In this document: piece by piece, positions 1 to 12,690 of the stretch | Position numbering within the stretch: the stretch's first letter is position 1 | Layout: every line of letters begins with the position of its first letter | Assembly: GCA_025200525.1 (NCBI GenBank) | Contig: CM045761.1 | Location: 44,834,190 to 44,898,189 of the forward strand | From: Camellia lanceoleosa | Lineage: Eukaryota > Streptophyta > Magnoliopsida > Ericales > Theaceae | Reading direction: 5' to 3' | Length of the DNA: 64,000 bases | Translations under genes and position numbers: made by a program | Notes under the pieces: model-generated | Told to the model about the DNA's origin: nothing | The model's database searches: none | The model's input: only the letters and a program-made list of their open reading frames with translations

Positions 1-3000
1 ATTATACAACGTCTACAGTCCTATCAAGACAGCAAAGGAACTTTGGGAGTCTTTGGAGAAAAAATGCAAAACGGAAGATGCCGGTTCAAAGAAATTTTTG
101 GTTGGCAGATTCCTGGATTTTTAATGGTTGATTCAAAAACTATGATCAGCCAAGTTCAAGATTTCCAACTCATTTTGTATGACATTCACGCAAAAGGCAT
201 GTCTCTCAGTGAATCCTTCCAAGTTGTAGCCTTAATTGAAAAATTACCAAAAGGCTGGAAGGAATTCAAGAACTACCTCAAACACAAGCGCAAAGAAATT
301 TCTATGGAAGAATTAATTGTGCATTTGAGGATTGAGGAGGACAGCCGCAATTCTGAAAAGCAGGCTGGTAAGCATCCTATGGAGTCTAAGGCAAATGTGG
401 TGGAACATGCTTCAAAAACCAAGAAACGAAAGTCTTTTGGAGAACGTTCATCACAAGGCTCTAAAGGGGGAGAAAATAAAAAGTACAAGTTTAATGGCAA
501 ATGTTACATTTGTGACAAAAAGGAACATTGGGCCAAAGATTGCCGTAGCAAAGGCAAAAGTAAAAGAAGAACAAGCAAGAAGCCTGCTCAAGCCCATATG
601 ACCGAAGTGGACAAGATTTCCAATGGTGTAAATGACATCAATTTTTCTACAGTTGTTTCCGAGTCAAATCTTGTGGGAAATCCTAAAGAATAGTGGGTGG
701 ACACTAGTGCTACTCGCCATATTTGTGCCGACAAAAAGATGTTCACATCTTATTCTACAGTAGACAATGGTGAACAACTTTTTATGGGCAACTTCTCAAC
801 TTCCAAAGTTGAAGGACAAGGAAAGATTGTACTCAAAATGACATTTGGAAAGGAACTCACTCTCAACAATGTGCTGCATGTACCGGACATTCGCAAGAAT
901 CTTGTTTCCGGATCTTTGTTGAGTAAGAATGAGTTTAGGCTAGTATTTGAGAGTGATAAATTTGTACTTACTAAGAATGTGATGTATGTAGGAAAATGTT
1001 ACATGTCTGATGGCCTTTTCAAGTTAAACGTAATGACTATTGTACCCTCAGTTATTAATAATAATACATCTTCTTCTTACTTGCTTGAGTCTTCAAATTT
1101 ATGGCATGGTAGATTAGGACATGTTAATTATGGATCTTTCCGCAGATTAATTAATATGGAATGTTTACCTAAATTTGACATTGATTCAAATCATAAATGT
1201 GAAATTTGTGTTGAGGCAAAATTATCTAAAACTCATTTTCATTCAATTGAAGGAAGTATATAACCACTTGAACTAATTCATAGTGACATTTGTGATTTTA
1301 AATCAATTCAAACTAGAGGTGGGAAAAAGTATTTTATCACTTTTATAGATGACTATTCTAGATATGGTTATGTTTATTTAATTCGGACCAAGGATGAAGC
1401 TTTGGAAACTTTCATTCAATATAAGAATGAAATTGAAAATCAACTTAGTAAGAAAATCAAGAAACTTAGAAGTGATAGAGGTGGTGAATATGAATCTCCT
1501 TTTGATGAATTTTGTAAAGAACATGGAATAATTCATCAAACCACTGCTCCTTACTCACCTCAGCAAAATGGAATTGCTGAAAGGAAAAATAAGACTTTAA
1601 AAGAAATGATGAATGCCATGTTAATCAGTTCTGGATTACCTCAGAACTTGTGTGGGAAAGCAATACTTTCTCCTAATTATATTTTAAATAACATACCCCG
1701 AAAGAAAGTGAATCAAACACCTTATGAATTGTGGCATGGTAGAGTACCATCCTACAAATACTTAAAAGTGTAGGGGTGTTTGGCTAAAGTTGTTTTTCCT
1801 AGTCCTAAAAAGACTAAGATAGGTCCTAAGACCATTGATTGCATTTTCATTGGTTATGCTAAGAATAGTAGTGCATATCGGTTTTTGATTCATAAATCAT
1901 AACATACCGAAATGCATGTAAATACTATTATTGAGTCAAGGAATGCATCATTCTTTGAAAATGTATTTCCAAATAAGACTAGACAAAAGACTAGTAACAA
2001 TAAGAGATCTCATGATGCTATTACTAGTTAGGATCAAGAACATGATCAAGAACAAGAGTTAGATCAAAATAAGAAAGAGGAACCTAGGTACAGTAAACGT
2101 GCTAGAACCTCAAAATCTTTTGGTCCAGATTTCCTTACATTTTTGTTAGAAAATGAGCCTTTAACATTTAAAGAGGCTATGTCCAGTCTTGAAGCTCCTT
2201 TATGGAAAGAAGCTATCAATAGTGAAGTTGAATCCATCTTACAAAATCACACTTAAGAATTGATGGATTTGCCACCAGGTTGTAAACCTCTTAGGTACAA
2301 GTGGATTTTCAAAAGGAAAATGAAAGCAGATGAATCAATTGACAAGTACAAGGCAAGACTTGTGGTCAAAGGATTTAGACAAAAAGAAGGTCTTGATTAC
2401 TTTGACACATACTCACCGGTTACTAGAATAACATCCATTAGAATGCTAATTGCCATTGCATCTCTATACAATCTAGAAATTCATCAAATGGATGTGAAAA
2501 CTGCTTTCTTAAATGGTGAGTTAAATGAAGAAATTTACATGGAACAACCAGAAGGTTTTTCTGTTCCAGGAAAAGAAAAGAAAGTGTGTAAATTGGTTAA
2601 ATCATTATATGGTTTAAAACAAGCGCCAAAGCAATGGCATGAGAAATTTGATAAGGCGATGATATCAAATGGTTTAAAAATTAATGAGTGTGACAAATGT
2701 GTTTATATTAAAAACACAGACAAAGGTTATATCATTGTATGTCTTTATGTGGATGATATGCTCATCATAGGTAGTAATAATGACATGATTAAAACTACCA
2801 AGAAAATATTGAATAAACATTTTGACATGAAGGACATGGGCATTGCTGATGTAATTCTTAGTATGAAAATTACCAAAACATCAGAAGATTATGCTTTGTC
2901 ACAATCTCATTACATTGAGAAAATACTTGACAAATTCAACAAAGATGATAATCATCTTGCTAGAACACCTGTAGATGTTAATTTGTATCTATCTAAGAAT

Positions 3001-3696
3001 GTACAGGAAAGTATTTCTCAATTAGAGTATGCCCAAATTATTGGAAGCTTAATGTACTTGATGAACTGCACTCGCCCAGATATAGCTTATGCAGTAAGTA
3101 GATTAAGTAGATATACGAGCAATCCAGGAGTAGAACATTGGAAAGCAATTATAAGGGTTCTTAGATATCTCCGATTTACTCGTGATATTGGACTGAATTA
3201 TACTAGATATCCGGCGGTACTTGAAGGTTACTGTGATGCAAACTGGATATCGGATACTAGAGACTCAAAGTCCACCAGTGGGTATGTCTTTACTCTTGGT
3301 GGGGCGGCTGTTTCTTGGAAATCTTCCAAACAGACTTGTATTGCTAGGTCTACTATGGAATCAGAATTCATAGCTTTAGACAAAGCAGGGGAAGAGGCAG
3401 AATGGCTTCGACACTTCCTTGATGATATTCCAATGTGGCCAAAACCGGTGCCTGCTATATGCATACATTGTGATAGTCAATCAACAATTGGTAGAGCACA
3501 GAGTCATATGTATAATGGTAAGTCACGACACATTCGTCGTCGACATAACACCGTGAGACAACTACTCTCTAATGGAATTATTTCCATAGAATATGTTAAG
3601 TCTAAAGATAACATAGCAGATCCACTAACCAAAGGGTTAGCAAGAGAGTTAGTTAAGAATTCATCAAGGGGAATGGGACTAAAGCCTATTAAATAA
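1..3696 (+). pseudogene. copia gag-pol polyprotein, degenerate
   Basis: One long reading frame (frame 1) is recognisable from about 123 to 3696. It shows a CCHC zinc knuckle (CYIC...HWAKDC, about 514-545); a protease site WVDTSAT at 694-714, where the usual G of DTGAT is S; a GAG-pre-integrase HGRLGH...CEIC region; an integrase core with DDYSR, SDRGGEY and QQNGIAERKN; an RT with YVDDM near 2740; and a C-terminal RNase H ending with the usual [14 protein letters not shown] stretch. Stops interrupt it at 691, 1261, 1771, 1900, 2029 and 2254, and the first 120 bases are in frame 2, so a one-base frameshift lies near 120. At least three stops (691, 1771, 2254) sit where the family normally has tryptophan. 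It cannot make a full polyprotein. Confidence 0.92.
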
Positions 3697-4326
3697 GAGT
3701 TACCACAACGGCAACCCAACCTAGTTGACTAGAGATCCCAAGATCTAGGTTCAAAGGGACAACCGAGTTGTGTATGACTAAGAAGGATCACTCGGGAGTT
3801 AAACTCCTACCCATTTCTATGATGAAATAGTGATGACTGCAAAGTTTTAGGTTAAGTAATACTTTTAATGATTCTTATATCTAGGTATACCTAGTGGAGT
3901 ATGATAGGATACTCTTCATAAGAATCACCTATGTGAGTGTGAACTGGGCCGGTTCTATGAGATTTGTAAAAGGCTACAATTCTTTAGAGCACTCATGAAA
4001 TACCACGTTGTTCAGGGCCAAAATGAACACAATAGTGAGAACTAAACTGTGTCTGGGGATATACTGTGTGAGTTCTATTGTCTTGGTTTACACAAACAGC
4101 TGAACAGTTTAAGACATCATGTTTACTGGTTAGCTAGTAAATCCGATAGTGTCTCACAAGGGAAGGTTCAAAGCCAAAAGCTACCTGTCATTTGCAGAAT
4201 ATTTCCAATTTCTGTACTCTCTGTATTTACATCATGTTGTTGCATTTTCTCTCTGTCAATTTCATTCATGTGGGGGATTGTTGAAAAATTTATAAAGAGG
4301 CAGTTGTGAATTGAAATAGACTTCAT

Positions 4327-4440
4327 TTTGAATGAAATGGTGTAATCTTTCATGGTATCTTTTTGTTTTAAAGGAATGGTCAAACCTCCATTTGAATGAA
4401 ATGGTGCAAACCTTTCATGGTGTCTCTTTATTTTAAAGGA
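4327..4440 (+). repeat. 64-bp tandem duplication in copia LTR U3
   Basis: Two imperfect copies of a block starting TTTGAATGAAATGGTG (4327 and 4391) and ending TTTTAAAGGA are spaced 64 bp apart, just upstream of the TATA box. Duplicated U3 blocks are a known way for copia promoters to gain enhancer copies; the function here is inferred. Confidence 0.75.
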
Positions 4441-4499
4441 GGGGTTATGTCCCTTCTTCATACCTTTTTTATTCAAATTGAATAGGTGTCAACAAAGCC

Positions 4500-4509
4500 T
4501 ATATAAAGG
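4500..4509 (+). promoter_or_regulatory. TATA box of copia LTR
   Basis: TATATAAAGG lies about 220 bp into the LTR, the normal place for a copia LTR promoter. Transcription would start about 30 bp downstream. Confidence 0.55.
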
Positions 4510-4800
4510 CAGCCCCATTCCAATTTTGATTGATTCCGAAAATTCATTTTCCTTGCCTTCATTTTGCTCTCTTGCGTCCTTTATTCTTCATATTAGATTT
4601 AGAATAAATTTCAAAGAGTTATAGAACACAATGTTCTAGTTCGCCGGACAAATTTATTTGAAGTGCTACTACAAATTTGTAAAGATCATTATATCCTGGG
4701 AGATAGACGCCACATAACCATAAGCACCGTAGCGGGGTGAATCTGTCTTAAGGACAGAGTGTCACACACTCGACTTGGTCTTTGAATTATTTTATTTACA

Positions 4801-5824
4801 CAGAAGATTGTTCCAATACCCTTTTCTCCTTACAAACGTCATACATGTACAATGTATTAAACACAGTCATATTCAATGATAATCAATAAGAGATAAGTTT
4901 CAATTCACCTAATCCTCATGCAATTTCTACAACAATCATGACTATCCTCCATCGATTGCCCAAAACAGATATACAATCTCTAAAACAGATAAATTATCCA
5001 AACTTCCATAGGTGAGAGATAATACATATCCGACTACACCATTCATATAAACTAACTCCCAATTTCACACTTTCAATACCAATTTCATTATTTATACAAA
5101 ATAATTATTTGAGTCATTTAGGGCAAAACTTCCCTCTTTTCCGATCTCATCCCAAACACCAAAACACACCATTTTAATCCAACACAAGCTCATAATTACT
5201 CCCATAACCATTTCCATTACATTCATTCGAAAATCCCTCTTTTGATTTTAAACCAAAACCTTAGGTTTGTTCAAAATCAACTCAAATCCCATTGTTTCTT
5301 ACACATCAGTAAATATTTAAGTTAAAAACCATATGAGAGTGTAGAAAAATCCCTACCTCAAGTTTAGAAGCCGAGAGAAAGAATGTAGACCTTTAAATAT
5401 GCCGAAATCCAACTCTATTCGGATGGCAATAAAGCCCTTAAGATGCTCTAACTTTTTATCAAAGAGAGTAAGGTGTATAAACCACTAAATCTGGGTGAAA
5501 AAATAGAGAGAGTGTGAATTTTAGAGAGAGGAGCTCTAGATCTAAGGTTTTGAGGGAGAAAGTTATGAAAAATGGTGCTGCCGCGAACTGATATACGTAC
5601 AGTTTGCTTGAGCGCAAGAAGTGACGCTCGAGCATCAGACACAATAAGTTGTTCAGCTCGAGCACAAGAAACTACGCTTGAGAGTAGAATGTACACTCCC
5701 AGTAGTTTTATAGCCAAACTCAAGCAAAAATAAGAGGGAAAAGACATGAACCACATTCAGAAATCATAAAACCTGAGTTCAAAATACAAGATGGGTCGAG
5801 TCAAAACCAAAATCGCTATACCAG
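4801..5824. other. non-coding, AT-rich flank or RAD51B intron
   Basis: No gene seen. The stretch follows the copia LTR and precedes the first RAD51B exon in the window, so it is probably intron. It holds two related 30-bp segments at 5606-5635 and 5656-5685 (GCTTGAGCGCAAGAA / GCTCGAGCACAAGAA), each with near-palindromic GCTCGAG ends. Confidence 0.5.
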
Positions 5825-5902
5825 TTTTCCATGAAGCTTTTGTTACTGGCTTCATTGCCTACTAATTTTGGAGGTTTAAAGGGCCATGTAATTTATGTTG
5901 AC
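5825..5902 (+). pseudogene. RAD51B: RAD51B exon (after Walker A)
   Basis: 26 codons, phase 0 to 0, between acceptor TATACCAG and donor GAC|GTAGTT. It encodes FSMKLLLLASLPTNFGGLKG followed by HVIYVD, the stretch that follows GKTQ in RAD51 paralogues. The preceding exon with GKTQ was searched for back to 4800 and not found. Confidence 0.85.
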
Positions 5903-6000
5903 GTAGTTCAAGAAGGTTTCCGGGCCATGCTTTTCTGATATCATTTATTTCAGGTTTGTGATATTTATTTAAATCTCAAATTTTGTTAGACATGCAATAG

Positions 6001-6093
6001 ACTGAAATTGTAAAATCTGCCTTTCTGAGGATGATAGAAATTAGGGTTAGTAGTTTCCCGGATATATTTCACATGGAAGAAATGGCACAAGAG
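6001..6093 (+). pseudogene. RAD51B: RAD51B exon (TES...SSFPDIFHM)
   Basis: 31 codons, phase 0, between acceptor GCAATAG and donor GAG|GTATGC. It reads TEIVKSAFLRMIEIRVSSFP then DIFHMEEMAQE. It continues the YVD of the previous exon into the conserved D-T-E segment. The first residues fit the family poorly, so local mutation or a shifted acceptor is possible. Confidence 0.8.
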
Positions 6094-6191
6094 GTATGCA
6101 TCATGTTTGTCCAGTACTTAATGTCTTTAAATCATTACCTTGTGGAAGAATGTTCGGCATCTAAAATGAGTAACTTTCATTTATACTACAG

Positions 6192-6247
6192 ATGGCTGGT
6201 AGGATCCTAGTTTTGTAGCCGTCATCACTGGCTAAATTTACAGAGAG
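6192..6247 (+). pseudogene. RAD51B: RAD51B exon with premature TAG
   Basis: 18 codons plus two bases, acceptor ACTACAG, donor AG|GTGTGA. It encodes MAGRILVL*PSSLAKFTE and ends in the first two bases of a serine codon completed by the C at 11342. The in-frame TAG at 6216-6218 replaces a residue that is arginine or glutamine in relatives; CAG to TAG is a single C-to-T change. Confidence 0.82.
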
Positions 6248-6871
6248 GTGTGAACTAGAGTCAGACTTCTTATGCTTAACCTAGAGTGAATACAATAAGA
6301 TATAAATGGGACATTTTGAGAACTTGGAGTAGTAATTGGTGACAATGTCAGAGCTAGCTGAGATGTTTAACTCATGAACCACAAAGATTATGAGTCTATG
6401 ACAAGACCCTCTTAAGGGTGATATGGTTCGATTTGAGGGTTGTATAGATAACCCAGTTTGTTAGATGGTTAACATATGAATATTTGAACTATCTGATATG
6501 ACCTCCTAGAGACTTTATCAAACTTTCATCTTGAATTTAAGTTCAGACAGGGTTTTATAAAGAAAGTAATGTTGACATGAGCATCTCATACTGGGCTTGT
6601 TAAGAAGCCCATTCACAACCAAGCTCAAGCTTAGGTTTTGGGCAAGATTGCTCTACAAACTAACTCTGTTGGAATTGGGATTTACTTGAGGCCTCATGAA
6701 AAGTTGGCACTACACTTATATGGCTTTGGTAACAATTCTTAAGCAACTTTCTGACAGTATTAGAGAATAACTGTGACAAAAAGGAAAAAGTACCTTGCCT
6801 TTTAGATATGACAAAAAAATGTATAAGCTCTTAGAGTATCTTGTAATTGCAATTAAAGTTGAATATCTTTC
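6248..6871. other. RAD51B intron, 5' part
   Basis: No gene or repeat recognised. The sequence is intronic up to the solo LTR at 6872. Confidence 0.6.
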
Positions 6872-9800
6872 TGTAGACACCCCATTTTTGACCGACCTTA
6901 AGACTCAGATGTCACCGATTGAGCGCTTGGTGATATTGTATACTGTGCTCGTTCTGAGGTTGCGGAGTCTCGGCCGTGAGCCTTGCCTCCGAACTTCTGG
7001 AATTTTCTGTGCCTTGCCTCGGTTTGCGAACCAAGCTCGGTTTTCTCTATTTTCTTTTCCTGAGGGGAGGGAGAGGTCCCGTAGACCATCTCTCAATGGC
7101 CGTGGGCTACATTTCGTGGCCGTAGGCCATTTTTTCTATTTCGGAGCCCGGTTCTCGGTTTTCGGAGCCGTCAAGCTGTGTGCCTCGGTTCGGGACCGCC
7201 TAACTACCTCCGTTTGCTCCGGTTTTTGGCATGCATCCTATTTACTCCCTTTTGAGGGACATTGAGGTCTGAGAGACCCACTTCATGGTCGAATGCCACT
7301 TTCGGTGCTTAACAGTCAGTTTTCGGGGCCCCGAACTGCGCGTTTCGGCCCCGGAACCTTCATTTTGCATTAGTTTTCGTTCATTTTTGGCAGGTGCCTC
7401 TGTTTTATCACCAGGAAGGTCACTGAAGGGTGGAAGGTCAGCAATTGTCTCAGCAACCAGTTATATTTCTCTGGCGCCCTCCGACGCCCGTTTTTCTCAC
7501 TTCCGAGCCAATGTTGACCACCCTAGGGCTACCTTCTTCAACTCCAAACCACATATTTGTGTTGTACACACATGGGAGGACCCTAATATTATATGGCCAG
7601 CCATTAATTCAACTTGAACCTTTTGAACCCCTCTTAAAAATGGCTTGTTCTCTCTCCTGTTTTACATTTTCCAATTTTGAACCACAGGGTTGTGATGAGG
7701 AGACCTGGGAGGACACCAATATCTGGTGCCCGGCGAGAAATTCATTTTGAAATTTTTGACCCTTGGCCGGCTGGCCATGGGGGGTGGCCGGCCATGGGGG
7801 GTGGCCGGCCGGCCACCTGCAACCAAAATACCTAGCCGGCCAGCTTCCTTGCAGTGTGTACATTCCAGCTGTATACTTGTTTCCCGCCAAAAATCCGTAT
7901 CCGGAGGGAATATTTTTGGATGGAAACTTGGAGCCTTTTCCCTCCACTTTTTTCCCTCCATTTCTTCCCCATTCTTGTCCATATAGCTGGCCTCCCAGCT
8001 CTAAAAAAAGGGTTGGAAAAACCCTCTTTGAGCTCTTGCATCATATCTCCCTCCATCTCTCTTATTTTCTTAAAAAATTCCTAAGTTCCACCTCATTTCT
8101 TGATCACCACCAAGCACCACCACCACTACTCCATCTCAGCAGCTTGGAGGAGTTTTTCAGAGGCCAAGGGAGCTGCAATTTGGTCCAATAAGCAACAAAA
8201 GGGTTGGTCTACAAGGGTAAGTCCATTTTCCCTCCTTTTTAGCTCATTTTTGCCACATTTTTCTAGCCTATTTGCTTGTTGTTTTGGGCTCCAACCCTAA
8301 CTGAAAGGGGCATTTTTTTGAGCCATTCTTCATGTTTGTTTAAGGGCTCAACCCTGTTTGAGCCCCCCATTGTGCACTTGCTTCAATACCCTCTTGTATG
8401 CCATTATTTTGCATGGTATTCCTAGCATATGTGTGATCTGTTTTGTGGCCTTATGTAAACTGAAAATAGGCCTATTTTGAGCCCCTATACAATATTGTAG
8501 AAGGGCTCAACCTTGTTTGGGACCTCCATGCATGACTTGCCATTGAACCCCTTTTGGGTCCCTATTTTTGCATGCTTTGTGAGCTTACCTTGCTTCTGTT
8601 TTTAGTCCATGATCAGAACTGAAAGTGGCCATATTTTGACCTTCTTGGCATGTTTCATTAATGGTATTTTGCTGTTTGATGTATATTTTTCCTACTTCGT
8701 GTTATACCCTCTTGTGGCCTCAATCTTGCATTGCATTTTGAGCAGGTTTTCATACTGATTTGGGGGATGTCATAAACTGTAAATGTTTATATTTTTGGTC
8801 CCTATTCAGTGTTGTAGAAGGGTATTTTTCTATTTGGGCATTGCATGTACCACTTGCCTCATTGCCTCCCTTGCGGAGCCATTTTCGTATGCCATTTTAG
8901 CCTTACTTGGGCCCACTGTTTGGCCATGCTTTAAACTAAAAAAGTTCTTTTTTGGGGGCTGCCTTGAATCTGTATTCACACTTCATGTTCCAATTATGCA
9001 TGCTTTGTTAAGCTGTAAGCCATTTTCATGTACCTAGTCTTGTATTTCGGGATCATTTCATGCATCGGGTGTTATTTCGGGACTGTTTCCCCCCGCATTT
9101 TGCCTCTGATTTTTGCATGTTTACATATCATATCCCATGTCTTTCCATGTCTCATTAGAGTGGCATTCCGTGCCGTAGGTTCGGTTCTCGTTTTGCGTGC
9201 ACACGTGCACGCATTTCGAGGTGTCTCATTTTCATCTGATGGCCTCCTATGTGAGTGTGACTGAGGTTCACTTGTGTTGGTGTAAGCCCATACTGCATTG
9301 CGTATGCCATTTCATCCATAGCATTGTGTATGCCTGGTTGTATATTACCTCGTGCAGCGTGTATGCCATTCCATGACATTGTGTATGTTAGGATTGTATA
9401 TTAGTTGCATTTCATGCATATCATGCATATTGCATAGTGTTTGGGATAGGAGTTAGCCCGGGCACGGGAAACGAGGTGCGTTTCGTGCTCCGAGTGACGG
9501 AACGTGTCTCAATTCCCCAGTCACCGACACTCCGGATCATCCATGATGGAGTTAGGTTTTGTTGTGTTTTCATGTGCATTCATCTCATATTGAGTTGTGC
9601 AATTCGGCTCCTCGGCCATCATGCATCGAAATGCGTGATTAGTGGCACGAGGATCGAGGCATGCATATGTTTGTGAAATACATTGCTATGCCCCTTTCCT
9701 GCTCTCTATTGCAGCAAAATCAAGAATCAGCAGTCTTCCGAGGCTTGGCGCGCTTTTCAAGAACTAATTGCAAAACAGAGGCTAATCGGGGCATCGTCGT

Positions 9801-11073
9801 GGATTTCCGTGCAAAGACAGCCCAAACATACATCGTTCATCAGAATCAAGGCAGCCCTTGGCTTGCATGCCAGTTTTACAGCTTTCTTAGTTAATTCGTC
9901 AATTAATTAGGAATTTGTATTATTTGGACTGTAATATTTTGGACTGTATTATTCTTTCATTTGGGACTGTATTATTTATTCTGTAATAAGTGTGCGTGAG
10001 TGTGATGTATGTCTTCCAACCCCACGTCTTTCTTCCCTTTTATTTACCTGCTTATGATGGTTAGATTAGGGCATATTTCAATTAGCATACAGTATGACAG
10101 CATGTTTGCATCATTCATTTATTTTGCACGCACCAGGCTCGGCGCATCATACAAACGGCATTGTACTTCAATTACAAGATGAATACATGTTAGCTGTAGC
10201 ATTCCATATGCCATGTTTAGAATAGCCGAGCCTGCTATAGTTGCATTCTGCATGTGTTGCATTAGGCATTTCAGCATATTTAGGATCATGCATGATTTCT
10301 AATGAGCTTCTGTTTTGGCTTGGAGTACTCGGTGAGTTTTTATGCTTTAGCATCCTTACATGCGTGTGAGTGACTGCCATGATAGCATGCTTGCCATGAG
10401 GCTATGTGCTTATGTGATATAACTGCCTTAAATGCCTGTGGGTGGAGGTTGAGTTACTTGAAGTGGGACAATTCATCAAATGTTTGTTTTAAGCCCACTA
10501 AATAGTGGCAAAATCATGTTTTCTAAGCCCACCTGAGGGTGGCCTACCTGCGGGTAGCACCATCAAAACCATCTTTTCAAACAAACAAACATGAAGTGTT
10601 TTGTTCCAAATCAGGCGACTCGGTCTATACTTGTATGCTGTGCGCATCACATAGTAACCTAGGCTAATAACCGGAATAAGAACACACATTGTTTTCAAAA
10701 ATAGATATCATGGTTATTAGAGGCCGGTCTTTGACCGGGCGAGCGGTGGTGCTCACGAATTGACCTTTCCCAATCGTACCCAAGTTCCCAAGCCGAGGCA
10801 ACTTTGGTGATGACGGACACGTGGCCTTTGGCACCGAGTCAGGGTTTCCTAAATTTCCCATTAAAAAATATTTCGGTGGCGACTCTGTATCTGGCAAAGC
10901 AGTCCATGTTTGGCACTTCTTTCAAAAAATCTGTTTTTCTCAAAACGATCTGCCGGATTTGGACTCTTTGGTTCAGACTAAGAACCGTGACAATTTGAGT
11001 CCTTCGAACTGTAGTGACCCCAATATGAACGGAACGGAACTTAACCCTCCCGGGGCGTTCGGAGACGTCTACA
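6872..11073 (+). mobile_element. solo LTR of a Tat-type gypsy element
   Basis: Starts TGTAGACACCCC and ends GGAGACGTCTACA, giving a 7-bp terminal inverted repeat TGTAGAC/GTCTACA. Immediately outside lie CTTTC (6867-6871) and CTTTC (11074-11078), a perfect 5-bp target duplication. The 4202-bp body matches the Tat LTRs at 16253-21030 and 37753-42585 in opposite orientation. There is no internal region, so it is a solo LTR left by LTR-LTR recombination. It includes a GC-rich block (7760-7840) where CCATGGGGGGTGGCCGG occurs twice. Reading frames inside it look like chance. Confidence 0.93.
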
Positions 11074-11341
11074 CTTTCGATGTGGAAATTAGAATGAATA
11101 GGTAAATGAACAAACTTGACAAGCTTGATTAGGCTCATGAACAGGATTGAGTTTGGCCGAACCCTAGCAAATGAAACTTGAACAAGAAATTTTTTTCTCA
11201 GATTAAGCCTTGCTCAAGTTCAAACTCAATCTAAAGTCAACCAACCTCAGTAGTCCATTGTTCTTACTCTTTCTGGACTTATCAACTGAGAGACTATTGC
11301 AATTAATTTTGAATATTATATGTTGTTTTCTTTTTCACCAG

Positions 11342-11422
11342 CTTGAAGCAAATCAAGGTTTCACTCCTCCAGCACCAAGTGAAGTTGCTTGTCATTGATA
11401 GCATGACAGCTCTTGTTTCAGG
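11342..11422 (+). pseudogene. RAD51B: RAD51B exon with Walker B
   Basis: 81 bp: one base, 26 codons, two bases. Acceptor TTTTTCACCAG, donor GG|GTAAGT. It encodes LKQIKVSLLQHQVKLLVIDS then MTALVSG; LLVID is the hydrophobic strand plus aspartate of Walker B. It is intact in frame. The next exon in the coding order is 32 kb away at 43687. Confidence 0.9.
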
Positions 11423-12278
11423 GTAAGTTCAAGCTTTTTCTTTTGCACTATTTGACTGATGTTTGTTTTTCTCAACTCTAGTTATCAATTGTCTAACATC
11501 ATGCGTAGTTGCAGTATTAACTTATTAATTAGCCATTCTGCTATTGTTTCTGGATGTGTTATCTTATACGCTTCTTGTTACTTTTAGAAATCAGATGTTG
11601 GACATTCTACAACTACACAAAATGACGTTAAAATTTGCTAGTGGAGCAGTGCTTCTGATAAAGCTCTACCATTTTTTATCAGATTAGATGTTTGGCATCT
11701 AAAAAACAAGTTCATAAACTAGCATGGCCATAATGGGAACGTTGAGATGGATATTTTATAAATTGGGCAAGGATAGAACTAGAAATGAATAAATTAATGA
11801 GAGTTCAGAAGTAAATGCTTTTGGAGATGGTTTATATCACTTTTGGAGCCAACTTGATGAAGTGATAGACTATCAATCCAAGTTCAACGGATTAGTCAGA
11901 GCACATAGATTTCATGTGTTGGATCTAATTTTTCACTGTTTGAGGTTAGTTCTAGCTATGCAATAAGGCTGATTACAAGATGTGTTTTTTGCATTGTACC
12001 TACCAGATATGGTTGTTCTATCTGATTAATAATGCAAGGATCTCGTCCACTGCACAAATTCATTTACCAGTATGTTGCTTGTGTAGAAAGTCCTACATTT
12101 TTTTTATAATAAATTTAACCTCTTGATTTCCACTGCTAAAAGAGTTTAAAAGAAAGTTGTTCATATCCACTAAAAATTTAGTTGTTTGAACCCATGTACC
12201 ATAGTATTAAACATCTATTCTTTAAACAACACCCATGCAACTTTGGCATGGATCTCCCATTTTATGCAAAAACAGTGC
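11423..12278. other. RAD51B intron, 5' end of the 32-kb intron
   Basis: Ordinary AT-rich intron sequence after the donor GTAAGTTC. No gene, RNA or element was recognised before the older LTR at 12279. Confidence 0.6.
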
Positions 12279-12690
12279 TATAGACACCCCATTTTTTACC
12301 GTCCTCAAGACTTGGACGTCATCATTTGAACACTCGATGATCATCCATGCTTGTGTTCATTTTGAGTTTCTGAAGGTCTCGGCTGTGTGTCTTGCCTTGG
12401 AGCCTCTCAACTTGTCTATTTTGTGCTTGGTTGTGGACCAAGAGCTTGTGACTTTGTTTCTAAGGGAAGAGGGTGGCCTGCTGGCCATCCCTACAACCCA
12501 TCAGCTAGGCGCCATGCCCATCAGCCATGCCCTCTTTCCATCGGCCATCAGTGGTGGCTGGTCGACTTCACTGATGGCCGGTCGGCACCTTTAATGGCCT
12601 TTCGGCCATACTTTTTGGCCGAGGCCCTTTTTCTTGCTTTTGCAAATATTTTTATTGCCAGCTGTGCCAGCTGGTGAGCATAGATTGCAT

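Larger units (their letters stand above)
1..4800 (+). mobile_element. Ty1/copia LTR retrotransposon, 3' part
   Basis: The window opens inside gag of a copia element read on the + strand. The order is gag, protease, integrase, reverse transcriptase, RNase H, which is diagnostic of Ty1/copia (integrase precedes RT). The 5' LTR lies outside the window. After RNase H ends at 3696 there is about 580 bp of non-coding sequence, a purine-rich run at 4271-4277 and then a 3' LTR starting TGTTGAAA at 4279. The right end at 4800 is my best reading (TG...CA rule) and could be off by some 15 bases because the matching 5' LTR and target duplication cannot be seen. Confidence 0.9.
4279..4800 (+). repeat. 3' LTR of the copia element
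   Basis: Begins TGTTGAAAAATT directly after a purine run (TGGGGGAT, 4271-4278), the expected polypurine tract position. It contains a TATA box at 4500-4509 and a short hairpin (CTGTC-TTAA-GGACAG) near 4745-4758. The end is taken at TTATTTACA, 4800. With no second LTR in view the length of about 522 bp is approximate. Confidence 0.7.

Noticed and set aside
691..693. The TAG between gag and protease as programmed readthrough
   Set aside because: Five further stops occur in the same frame and the site is a conserved Trp codon, so mutation is the simpler explanation.
5448..5756. 102-codon minus-strand frame with a hydrophobic start
   Set aside because: It lies in AT-rich intron-like DNA over small repeats, with no family resemblance.
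6795..8300. Many open frames in the solo LTR
   Set aside because: They lie wholly inside LTR sequence and are not conserved in the other LTR copies.
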